A program made the translations under genes and the position numbers. 64,000 bases of DNA from Flavobacteriaceae bacterium PS02293 (lineage in GTDB: Bacteria > Bacteroidota > Bacteroidia > Flavobacteriales > Weeksellaceae), in the NCBI GenBank assembly GCA_029960045.1, contig JASCOV010000003.1, positions 396,554 through 460,553 on the forward strand, written 5' to 3'. Positions 53,396 to 62,600 of this stretch are shown here, one piece after another; the first letter of the stretch is position 1, and every line of letters begins with the position of its first letter. The notes under the pieces were generated by a model. The model had not been told where the DNA came from and made no database searches. It saw nothing but the letters and a program-made list of their open reading frames with translations.

Positions 53396-53581
53396 ATTTA
53401 CATCACTAACTCTGATACATCTATTATGATCCTCAATCATTTAAGATATGTTTTTTCTCCAAAAATAAACGAGAGCAGGTAAATCCTACTCTTGTTTTAT
53501 AATTATGCATTTGTTATTTTAATTGATTTTCAATAAGTTAACATTCACAATCATTCCCATCACTAACTTTGGAACATTACC
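53396..53581 (-). mobile_element. IS1 remnant (5' end only)
   Basis: Homologous to 51320-51500: terminal sequence GGTAATGTTCCAAAGTTAGT, the hairpin, then MIEDHNRCIRVSDV, after which the transposase stops and RHS cassette sequence begins. Its outer end cuts the small lipoprotein gene at 53582. So an IS1 copy inserted in an immunity gene and later lost most of its length together with flanking DNA. Confidence 0.8.
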
Positions 53582-53778
53582 GTATTTGTTAAAGGTGGAA
53601 ATATGTATAAATTGTCCCATTCAAAATCAAAAACTTTGGATAAATCTATATCCGCAGATTTAAAATTTTCCCCAAAATTCTCTTTTGAATATTCAGCAAC
53701 TTGTTCTGTTGGAGTTTGGTCACAAGCGATACAAACAACTGCCAGACAAATCATTAATAATCTGATTATTTGTTTCAT
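53582..53778 (-). pseudogene. truncated immunity-like lipoprotein (second copy)
   Basis: Starts MKQIIRLLMICLAVVCIACD (lipoprotein signal) and then matches the neighbouring gene: TEQVAEYSKENFGENFKSADIDLSKVFDFEW..LYIFPPLTN. At LTN it is interrupted by the IS1 end and runs on four codons to a stop at 53563. About 70 residues are missing. Confidence 0.88.
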
Positions 53779-53789
53779 AATATATACAG

Positions 53790-54215
53790 CTATTCCCTAT
53801 ATAACCAATAATCATCAGAATCTAATTTTATTATTCTATATTTTGATTTTACAGCCTCGATTATATATACTTTTTTATTATTATCACTAAATCCTATACC
53901 TATGCCATTATTTTCGTAGATAAATTTTTTAACAATCACATTTTTTTTTGTGAATAAAAATAATTTATTATCATCTGGAACGATTCCACCGTCATAACCA
54001 AATCCAATTTCTTTCGTAATAACATCAGGATTTGTTAAGGGTGGGAAAATGTATAAAGTCTCCCATTCAAAATCAAAAACTTTAGATAAATCTATATCCG
54101 CAGACTCAAAGTTTTCTCCAAAATTCTCTTTTGAATAATCAACAATTTGTTCTGTTGGTTTTTTGCAACTTACAAAAACCAGAAAAACTATAAATAATTT
54201 AATAATTCTTTCCAT
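53790..54215 (-). CDS. lipoprotein, putative immunity protein for the RHG-type cassette
   Basis: 141 aa. Lipoprotein signal (LFIVFLVFVSCKK). Mature part has YSKENFGENFESADIDLSKVF, LFLFTKKNVIVKKF and IGFSDNNKKVYIIEAVKSKYRII. It starts 9 bases after the orphan cassette stop and has a truncated paralogue directly downstream, so the gene was duplicated, as is usual for immunity genes. Family not recognised; role inferred. Confidence 0.7.
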   Translation of the reverse strand: MERIIKLFIVFLVFVSCKKPTEQIVDYSKENFGENFESADIDLSKVFDFEWETLYIFPPLTNPDVITKEIGFGYDGGIVPDDNKLFLFTKKNVIVKKFIYENNGIGIGFSDNNKKVYIIEAVKSKYRIIKLDSDDYWLYRE

Positions 54216-54224
54216 AATTAAAGT

Positions 54225-55367
54225 TTAAAATCCAGCTGTCTGACTCATAGCTCTACCATTCTGTGTTTTCTTTGTGTCGTCAAGCTTTTTTTGTTCTGTT
54301 CCGGTGTTTCCGTTATTATTTAGTGAGTTTATCGTTTTCACACCTGTGTTGTACTGAGATTCTGTTATCTTTGACCTTGTAATGCTTACATTACCATTCT
54401 TATCATTAGAAACAGTCCACATACCATTATTCTTTAGCTCGCCAAGAACCATCGTTGCCAGATCTTTTGTACCGGCATTAGGGTTAGATTCGGCAATACC
54501 AATTCCTATATTGTTATTCATTACATCTACAATACTGTCTGCTAAATTTTCAGCACTCTCCCCTTTTCCTTTAAAAGTTTTAGACATATCAACATTTTGG
54601 CTAGAAGCTATCCCTATGCCCTCGTGGGCATTACCTGCCTGCAAAGCTGTGGAAGAGCCAAACTCAGATCCAATCATCGCAGACCAGATCCCATGTCTAA
54701 TGGCATTCTGATCAGCCTTGTTTCCAGAAGCTATTTTACTAGAAAACCGATGGGCTATTCCGGAAATAGATTTGCTGCCTTCGTCTGTACCTATTCGGAA
54801 AGCTGCCTGAGGATGGACTGACGCAAACCCCATTGTTGTAGCAAATTTTTTCATACTCGACTTAGCAGACGATAGCTCTTGACCATTTACAACCAAAGCC
54901 TCAAGACCTTCAAGCTCTCTTGCATTGACAACTCTATTCTCTGAGAAGTTATAATGAGATTGAAAACTATACTTTTCAGAAAGAGGATCTACATTAAAGA
55001 ACCTTCCAACATCTGGCATATAGTTTCTCCATTTAAACGAGTAAAAGCCTGTTTCTTGCAACTCTTGTTCCTGAAACTTGTAATTCTTATACGTCGCACT
55101 AGGATTAAAAACCTGCTGAGCTCCTCCCAAAGGATTAATAAAATTCAACCCAAACGGATAGTAATCATTTCCATCTTCCGTGAACAATTCGCCATTCACG
55201 TCTCTGCCGTAGTTTAACCTCGCATTGCCCAAATGATCCTTGTACTGGTAAATATACCTAAAATTTTCAAAATCATAAAAGCCTTCCGCAGTCGCAAAAA
55301 AGTTAGGTTTGGATTCTATCAGATTAATCGGTCCGCCCGGATCCACTATAACCGCTTTCTCTGCCAA
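54225..55367 (-). CDS. orphan RHS C-terminal cassette with RHG/AHEG-type tip
   Basis: 380 aa from a nominal TTG. Homology to the RHS parent continues upstream of it to about 55400 (GQRESFELAEKAV vs GQAESFEMAAIP), and an in-frame stop lies just beyond, so this is a detached 3' part. Core: GPINLIESKPNFFATAEGF, KDHLGNARLNYGRD, NYMPDVGRFFNVDPLSEKY. The tip (from about 155) has NAIRHGIWSAMIGSEFG, GNAHEGIGIASS and DVMNNNIGIGI, the RH..W / HE / NN pattern of the DUF6973-like domain found on Bacteroidota toxin tips. Probably silent unless recombined into the expressed gene. Confidence 0.75.
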   Translation of the reverse strand: MAEKAVIVDPGGPINLIESKPNFFATAEGFYDFENFRYIYQYKDHLGNARLNYGRDVNGELFTEDGNDYYPFGLNFINPLGGAQQVFNPSATYKNYKFQEQELQETGFYSFKWRNYMPDVGRFFNVDPLSEKYSFQSHYNFSENRVVNARELEGLEALVVNGQELSSAKSSMKKFATTMGFASVHPQAAFRIGTDEGSKSISGIAHRFSSKIASGNKADQNAIRHGIWSAMIGSEFGSSTALQAGNAHEGIGIASSQNVDMSKTFKGKGESAENLADSIVDVMNNNIGIGIAESNPNAGTKDLATMVLGELKNNGMWTVSNDKNGNVSITRSKITESQYNTGVKTINSLNNNGNTGTEQKKLDDTKKTQNGRAMSQTAGF

Positions 55368-55420
55368 CTCAAAAGATTCCCTCTGTCCCGATGCTGGAGA
55401 TAGGCAACTAAAAATTATTG

Positions 55421-55473
55421 TTTACAAAATTGCCACACGAAAGGATTCGTGCGGCAGCGAGGGATTTTGTAAA
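55421..55473. repeat. bulged long hairpin at cassette junction
   Basis: TTTACAAAAT and ATTTTGTAAA are outer arms (10 bp). Inside, TGCC-A-CACGAA and TTCGTG-C-GGCA pair around AGGA. The left arm is continuous, while the right has a 7-base bulge (GCGAGGG). It lies exactly where RHS homology begins for the orphan cassette. Confidence 0.7.
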
Positions 55474-55497
55474 GCAAAATGTAGCATTATAAAACAA

Positions 55498-55525
55498 CAA
55501 AGCCAACTCAAACGAGTTGGCTTTG
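55498..55525 (-). terminator. terminator after the 55527-55955 lipoprotein gene
   Basis: CAAAGCCAACTC and GAGTTGGCTTTG form a perfect 12-bp stem around AAAC; T-rich on the minus strand (TTGTTGTTTT). It closes the transcription unit of the full-length RHS gene. Confidence 0.8.
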
Positions 55526-55526
55526 G

Positions 55527-55955
55527 TTATTTTTTGAATATTATTCTTTCTCCTCCTTCTTCATCTTTCCAAACATATAAGTACCAAGGTCGTTTATTTT
55601 CCAAGATACCGTTCTCTCCACCTATAAGTAAGTGATATAAAATTTTATCATCACCAATAGAATATGAGTTAAAGTACAATTCTATCTCCCAATAGCCATC
55701 TTCTTTTTGTAGTTTCCAAGTTCCCATACCATTAAATAATTTATTGGGGTTCTGAGGTTGGAACAAAAATATACCTGACTTAAGATTCGTTCCAGAAAAA
55801 GTATGATCTTTTCTAAAAGTAAAACTTCCCACCTCTTTATTTTTCCAAACACCATATATTTCTTCATCTGCAGGACTCTTATTTGTGCAAGATGCTAAGC
55901 ATAGGGCAAAGCAAACGGACAAAACAATTTTAATTATATTTTTATAAGTTCTCAT
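55527..55955 (-). CDS. lipoprotein, putative immunity protein for the full-length RHS gene
   Basis: 142 aa from MRTYKNIIKIVL; the A of its ATG is the last base of the RHS stop codon (TAATG), a sign of coupled translation. An ATG nine bases earlier is also possible. Lipoprotein signal with Cys in FALCLASCTN. Mature part: GVWKNKEVGSFTFRKDHTFSG, GTWKLQKEDGYWEIELYF and WKDEEGGERIIF, a lipocalin/META-like set of beta strands. Position directly after the RHS tip suggests immunity (inference). Confidence 0.72.
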   Translation of the reverse strand: MRTYKNIIKIVLSVCFALCLASCTNKSPADEEIYGVWKNKEVGSFTFRKDHTFSGTNLKSGIFLFQPQNPNKLFNGMGTWKLQKEDGYWEIELYFNSYSIGDDKILYHLLIGGENGILENKRPWYLYVWKDEEGGERIIFKK

Positions 55956-58900
55956 TATCTCCATTTTATAGTTTCTTTCCAAGTGAATGTCTGTGTTGTT
56001 TTTGATAAAGGACCTTGTTGAAAAGTTTGATTTAAGGGCGTTCCTACATTGTTCTGCCACCAGGTAGTATAGCCTACAACAGGAGGGTGTGTAGCAGATT
56101 CTATCGTTGAATTGTTAGATACGTTAAACTGAACGACTGCGGTTCCTGATTGTTTATTGACAGAAACTACTTTATAATGTATTCCATAAGATCCTAAATA
56201 AGTCACGGCTAGATTTCCCGTAAGTCCTCCTGTAAGTAGTGTAGAATAATCTCTAAAATACAAAGGAACCCCTTTCAATCCTCCTAATTTATAATTGTTA
56301 TCCCCTTGTATTAATTGCCCACCAGAGGCAGCAAGCATCTTTTTTATTTTGTCTTTCGTTTCTTGTATATGCTCGTGCTTTTTCAGCATTTCAGTAAAGT
56401 CATCACCATCTTTAAAATTATGGTTTCTTGCTCCAGTACCTGTCAACCATTCCCAACCAACTTTCCAGGGACTAGTATTATCTTGCTGTTGCTTTTTATT
56501 ATTTTTCTTATCGCCATCTCCAGGACCACCATCCGTATTGTTATTGTTATTACCATCGCTATTCCCCCCACCATTTGCATAAGCTAATGCTTCCTCAAAA
56601 GAAACCTCTTTGCCATTTATAACATATTGTCCTATTTGTTCATTATATATTGGTGATCTTCCATCAGGATCAATGGCATTAATTGGGTTATTGAAAACGT
56701 AGTTATACGGACTGTGGCGAGTCATTTCTTCCGCCAACGGGTCAACAACACCCCATCTTCCGATATCCGGCATATACATCCTTGCGCCATAATCATACAT
56801 TCCGGTCTCTTGCAACTCTTTACCGTTGTACTTGTAATTCTTATACGTCGCACTAGGATTAAAAACCTGCTGAGCTCCTCCCAAAGGATTAATAAAATTC
56901 AATCCAAACGGATAATAATCATTCCCATCTTCTGTAAACAATTCGCCGTTCACATCTCTGCCATAGTTTAACCTCGCATTGCCCAAATGATCCTTGTACT
57001 GGTAAATATACCTAAAATTTTCAAAATCATAAAATCCTTCTGCTGTCGGGAAAAAGTTTGGCTTGGATTCTATTAAATTAATTGGACCGCCAGGATCTTT
57101 TATCGGTATGGCTGCCATTTCAAATGATTCTGCCTGACCCGCCACAGACATCTCTTCTGATGCTACAGTCTCACGCAATGCCATCTCAATCTCATCGGTA
57201 TAAGGCGTCGTATAAACAAAACCATCCAGATAGTCCGTCTCTATATTCATCCCGTTGACACGAAAATCCTTGTGCACTTTAACGCCGTCTGCCCTGTAGG
57301 TATAAGTCACCGGCTGACCATTCTTGCTTACTATCTCAGGCAGGTTCAGAAAATTATACGTGATATCCTCGGTGATCCCCTTATCCGGCATCGTCAGCAT
57401 ATTGCCATTGGTATCGTAGGTCATTGGCTGGGGAACCGCAATGGCCGGATAACCGCTGCTGTTCTGCGCATTGTCATAAACAGTGGACAGGCGGTTGCTC
57501 TTGTTGGCATTGTCATAAACGTAAGTCAGGTTATCTACCAATGTTGCCGTCTGTCCGGTTTTCGGTCTTGCATTACGTTTCAGGGTCTGGATATTGCCGT
57601 TGATATCATACGTCAGCTCTTCATTGAAATATTTCGAATCTGACGTGGTCGTACCGTTCAGGTTTTTGTAATACCCTCTCTTCAGCCTGTTCAGGTCATC
57701 GTACGTGTATTCGTAACGGCTGGCGTTGTTGGAGGCATATGTCCAGTCGATCTCCGTAATATTCCCGTTGTATTTCTTGATGGCTGTATTAGCAGGATCA
57801 TTGTATTTGATTTTGTAGGAAAAGAGTTTTCCTGTATCCAGAGCTCCTGCTGTATTCAGGTTGATACCCGTCATCCAGCCACGGATGTTGTAGTTGTATT
57901 TGATCTCCTGCAATGCCGGAACTGTAATGCCAAGATTACCGTCGGAGACTGCGCCTACTTTTTTGATTTCTAATCTTCCTAAGGCGTCATAGGTATTATC
58001 GGCCAGAAGTTCTTTCTCGGTTTTGCCGACCACCTCGTGGTAATGTTTCAGAAGCCTGTTCTGGTGGTCATAGACAAAGTCTTCTACAATATTGACGGGT
58101 GCCTCCCCATCCAGTCTGTTGTGCAGGGTCTGGGTTTTCAGGACTACGCCTGCAAAATCCAACTTAGAGCTTACAACCGTCTTACCTCCCAAATGGTTGA
58201 GGCTGGTGGAGCCGATTGCTCTGCCTTTGCTATCATAGAAACTGTAGTTCTTTGTCCAATAGTTGTCATTAATATTCTTTACAAAAGAGGCTAATGGAAG
58301 TGATTGGGTAGAGCGTCCTAAATTATCATAGCCTTCCAGAAGGATGGGTTCATTCAGGATTTTATTTTGATCCGGAAATGGGGTTTCATCCGGATAGGTA
58401 TCGTAATAATTAACTGATAGAACAGTATCAATGCCTACGAACAAAGTATTTGTGTAGTAGATCCGAATTCCACTCATTTCAAATCCTGCTCCATTGCGCT
58501 CTTCTGTGATAACGTGATTACCGGCCTGACCTTGCATATTTGCCCTTGTTCCGCCGGTGCCTTCAGAAATAAAACCGGTGTAAGCGACTCTTCCAAATTT
58601 ATCATACTTGGTAATTAACCACTTAGCTCCATTTTCAGGTTTTCTCATCTCAGAATCCTGGGTCATTATCAAACGGTCTGCCTTATCATAAACCATATAT
58701 TCCCAGCCTTTGCCGGGAAGCTTCTTTTCTACCAATCTGTTTCTGCCGTCATAATCATATTGATAACAGAGGTTGTCCAGAGTGGGATTAGGAATGGTTT
58801 TGGGATTGCTTATCGTCTGGTTGGGATTGGCTTTGAACTCATTCACTGCCAATGGTGAGATCACAAACGCCAGCTGGTTGTATTCATTATAAACATAGTA

Positions 58901-59632
58901 AGTGTCTACATAGGTAGAGGTTGGCTGGGGTGCAATTCCCTGTGAAATATCGCTGTTGCCTAATACTTTTCTTACCAGTAAAGTCTGTCCTTCACCATTC
59001 TTGAACTCATATGTTGTCTTGCCGTCCTCATCCGACACCATATTCTTGTAAAGTGTAGATGCAGGATAATAATTGTTCACAATTAGCTTCTTTGTGTAGA
59101 AGGCTCCTCCTCCATCCGGTAATGTTTCGGTGGAGAATTTCAGCACATCTGTTGCACTGTTGGTCTGGTAATCATATGTTACCGGATGATTCTGCCAGTC
59201 TGTTCCCGGCTGGATCTGCTGGAAGACCCTGTCCAGCGGGGAATTTTCCAGAACCTTCTCCGCGTATGGCCTGCCTCCGTAAAAGCCTGATCCGCTATTC
59301 TCGGTAACTCCGGAATGAATCGCTTTCAAAGATGTTTCTATAGGGATAGGAAGAACATCCAAAACCTGTCTCCCAAATCCGTCATAGATAAAAGGGGTGA
59401 CCAAATCCTTCGCTGGTGTTCCTCCGCCTTGGATCATAATGCTCTGTTTGGGTCTTCCCAAACCGTCAAAATATGTGACCGTCTCTGAGGTTTTTTGTTC
59501 AGGATCATTTGGTGCTGATAAATGGGTCTTGCTGTAAACGTAATTCTCATCTTGGCTCAGCTGGGCATTGTACAGACCCGAGCCTAATACCAAAACCAAG
59601 AAACAAATGGTGTTTTGTAAGGTTATTCTCAT
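55955..59632 (-). CDS. full-length DUF6443/RHS-repeat protein with C-terminal tip
   Basis: 1225 aa. Signal peptide (ICFLVLVLGSGLYNAQ), DUF6443 N-terminal domain (about 25-160: TVTYFDGLGRPKQSIMIQ), many YD-type RHS repeats (YDGFGRQ, YDYDGRNRLVEK, YDALGRLEIK, YTYDDLNRLKRG), and the RHS-associated core (KDHLGNARLNYGRD, YPFGLNFINPLGG, MYMPDIGRWGVVDPLAE, AIDPDGR to about 992). The variable tip (993-1225) has a Gly/Asn linker, WEWLTGTGARNHNFKDGDDFTEML and a beta-rich end rich in aromatic residues; not recognised as a named toxin. It is the only expressed-looking RHS gene, in an operon with the partner upstream. Confidence 0.9.
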   Translation of the reverse strand: MRITLQNTICFLVLVLGSGLYNAQLSQDENYVYSKTHLSAPNDPEQKTSETVTYFDGLGRPKQSIMIQGGGTPAKDLVTPFIYDGFGRQVLDVLPIPIETSLKAIHSGVTENSGSGFYGGRPYAEKVLENSPLDRVFQQIQPGTDWQNHPVTYDYQTNSATDVLKFSTETLPDGGGAFYTKKLIVNNYYPASTLYKNMVSDEDGKTTYEFKNGEGQTLLVRKVLGNSDISQGIAPQPTSTYVDTYYVYNEYNQLAFVISPLAVNEFKANPNQTISNPKTIPNPTLDNLCYQYDYDGRNRLVEKKLPGKGWEYMVYDKADRLIMTQDSEMRKPENGAKWLITKYDKFGRVAYTGFISEGTGGTRANMQGQAGNHVITEERNGAGFEMSGIRIYYTNTLFVGIDTVLSVNYYDTYPDETPFPDQNKILNEPILLEGYDNLGRSTQSLPLASFVKNINDNYWTKNYSFYDSKGRAIGSTSLNHLGGKTVVSSKLDFAGVVLKTQTLHNRLDGEAPVNIVEDFVYDHQNRLLKHYHEVVGKTEKELLADNTYDALGRLEIKKVGAVSDGNLGITVPALQEIKYNYNIRGWMTGINLNTAGALDTGKLFSYKIKYNDPANTAIKKYNGNITEIDWTYASNNASRYEYTYDDLNRLKRGYYKNLNGTTTSDSKYFNEELTYDINGNIQTLKRNARPKTGQTATLVDNLTYVYDNANKSNRLSTVYDNAQNSSGYPAIAVPQPMTYDTNGNMLTMPDKGITEDITYNFLNLPEIVSKNGQPVTYTYRADGVKVHKDFRVNGMNIETDYLDGFVYTTPYTDEIEMALRETVASEEMSVAGQAESFEMAAIPIKDPGGPINLIESKPNFFPTAEGFYDFENFRYIYQYKDHLGNARLNYGRDVNGELFTEDGNDYYPFGLNFINPLGGAQQVFNPSATYKNYKYNGKELQETGMYDYGARMYMPDIGRWGVVDPLAEEMTRHSPYNYVFNNPINAIDPDGRSPIYNEQIGQYVINGKEVSFEEALAYANGGGNSDGNNNNNTDGGPGDGDKKNNKKQQQDNTSPWKVGWEWLTGTGARNHNFKDGDDFTEMLKKHEHIQETKDKIKKMLAASGGQLIQGDNNYKLGGLKGVPLYFRDYSTLLTGGLTGNLAVTYLGSYGIHYKVVSVNKQSGTAVVQFNVSNNSTIESATHPPVVGYTTWWQNNVGTPLNQTFQQGPLSKTTQTFTWKETIKWR

Positions 59633-59645
59633 CGATTTGTAGTTT

Positions 59646-62600
59646 TTATGGTTTGTAGTGGTATTCGTATTCTTTCAGAACATTGCCTGTCTGACTCTGT
59701 TCACGGACTTCCTTCAATCGATTCGCTGTATCGTAAATGTAGATTTGTCTGATACCATTTGGAGGGGTAATGCTTCTCACGCCAATTAACGGGTCATAAG
59801 TGTAAGTCGTGATCTGGTAATCTGCCATCAATGGATCTGTTCGGAAAGTATCTAAAGCCGTTAATAGTGCCTGTTCTTTGGGATTACCTGTAACAGTATC
59901 ATTGCCATCATCATCTGAGGCGGTTACAATCGTATCTATAAGACTTTGAGGAACTTCTCCTGTCTTCCACGCCATCTGAGATGGGTGCTTTGCTCCTACT
60001 ATTTTGGCAATAGGCTGGGTCTTGTCATAACCCCAGATAATAGCTACAGGAATACCGTCTTTTGTAGTGTACTGGCGCAGATTGCCCTTGTTATCGTATT
60101 CATCATAAGTGACCTCGGTTTCAGGGGTTCCTGTTAAAACATTGTAAGACAATGCTAATTTTGGCAACGGATAACCCATCGTCGTATTCACTGCGTCAGA
60201 AATACTAGTGGGATATACTGCCTCTGTTTTACTTACCGTCTTACCTTTTTTCTTCGTCTCGGTTATCAAAGGAAGCCCAACCATATTATTACCTCTCAGA
60301 TACTCGTTGCCTTTTTCGTGAGCATAACTGTAATCTGTTGTCTGATAACTCAAATCTGGGAAAGTGGTCTTCTGACTCGTCAACTGGTAATGATTCGGAT
60401 TATTGTAAAAGTACTCCGTGGTGGTTAACAATTGGACTCCGTTGGCATAGCTAATAGTTTCAACTTTAGTCTGTTTTCTAAAACCATAATAGTTGTCGTA
60501 AAAACCATATGAAATATTTATCAACTGGTCTTCCGAAGGAAAAGGTACATAGGAAAAGTTCTCCCTAAAAAAGAAACTTCTTTTAGTGAAATTCTTTACA
60601 AAATCGTATTTGAAGCTTTTTTCTTCTATTCTTTTAAAAGCTCCATCTTTAAACTCATACTTATTTTCATTCAAAACATTTCCCCGATAGATCTGTCCAT
60701 AATTTGACATTGCAACCCCTGTATAAAATGGAGGCTTCAAAAAATTAGGATCATTATCATCCACATAAGAATAAGTTGTTTCCTTGGCATTATATCCATC
60801 AATAATTTCTGTGACATCAGAATAGAACATTCCCGTATTCCTGCTGTTGAAATCATTGTATAGTGGATTTTCATATACTCTGTATATATCCATAATAGTA
60901 AATCTTGGTGTAGGGGAATTAGCTTGGCAATTGGCACTGTATTCTCCTTTTTCAATGTGGGTCTTATCGGCAGCAAAATTTACCATAGAACTAATTGGGT
61001 CATTAAGCTTTGTGAGGGGATTATAATAATATTTCTTCGTATATTTTTGTCCAAGAGTGTCATTTTCTTCAACTCTACTTACACGACTTCCTCCAACATA
61101 AGACGGTACAACTTTAATCTTTTCTCCAAAATTATACAGAATCTCTAATTGAACATTAATAGCTGTAAATCTAGCATCCAATGTAAAATATATTTGATAC
61201 TCTTCATTAGGTTTGGTAGGAAAACTATAGTCTAACCTCTGCAACACATCAGTAATTATAGTTTCTTCGTGTACCCACGCCTGTCCTTGTTTTTTCCTTA
61301 TTTCTATTTTATATACATCATGAAAATCACCACTCTCCGAATTACATTGATAATAACCTCCACCACTTGTAAATCTTACAGAAGTACCATTAGAAGTAAA
61401 ATAAAAATACTTTTCAGTTATATTAATATTTTCACATGGTTTTTTGTCAAGTTCTAATGTTGGTGATAATGTTGGTATATATTCTTTGATTGTCTTCATC
61501 GAATAATTAGGTTCGTAAAATACCTCAGAAAAACCACCTGTAGGATAGCTGATTTTCTTAAGATTACCTATCGGAGCATTCTCAGGCTTTACTTCTTTGT
61601 TGGCACTGATTAGATTTGAAGGAATAAGATTAGTGAAAAAATTAAGTGTTTCAGAGTTGCTAGGAAAAGGAGAGCTGTTGTTTGAAGAATTATAATAATT
61701 ATAGTAATCTGTATTCAAACTAAATCTCGCAGGAATCTTATCTATATCATAATATTCAAAACCGTATTTATCCCTTATATTGTTTAGATTGGTCAAAGAT
61801 TTTATAAAATGTCTATTTGTAGTAGCCGTTTCTGCAGAAGATATATTATAATAAGTTGCAGGCGGGGATTTTTGAATATCGTAATATTCTATCTCATATT
61901 CTTTAATGACACTGAGGTTCTTATCTTTTAGAGAAACTCCTGTCAATAATTTTCCAGTACCTCCCGGAAGGTCATTTCTAAATTTCCCATAACTAAAAAA
62001 TATTTTTTTCACATTTGTTTCTATAGATTTGATTCTGGGAGTAAATGCAGTAGTTTGAGATTTTGATTTTATAACATCATCAAATACATTATGATATTCA
62101 GTAGGGCTAAAACATATCTGCTTAATGCTAAAGCTGGCAGATGCTGATGATAAATAATTTATTTGTTCAATATCATATTGGAAATTTATTTCTTCTTTTT
62201 TGACATTGATGATCTTTCTTAGATACCATCCCGTTATTGAAGATTTATCACGTCCAGGAGCAACAAAATTAGTTCTTTCAACATATTGATCATCTCCTCC
62301 AAAATAATATTCATTCCCTTGAGAATCTGTTAATTTTATCTCTAACTTTTTTCCATACGTAGATATTGCTGTACCAATCTGATATACTTGTATTTTGACA
62401 TTTTCCGAACTTTCTGAGAAAACGTTCAGATTTTCATCTATATAAAAGGAGCCCGACAACCCGTTGGATATATTGAAATTGAACCAGTCATATTCCGTAT
62501 CATAAACATTTCCTGGGGCTGCAGCTTGTCTGATATTGTACAGGTCTGCTGTTGCATCCACCTCTGTAGGATACCATCTAGTATTATTCCCTTCATCGGC

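Noticed and set aside
55956..56060. Upstream extension of the 55527-55955 lipoprotein
   Set aside because: It would read through the end of the RHS gene in another frame and would bury the lipoprotein signal; the TAATG start is the better one.
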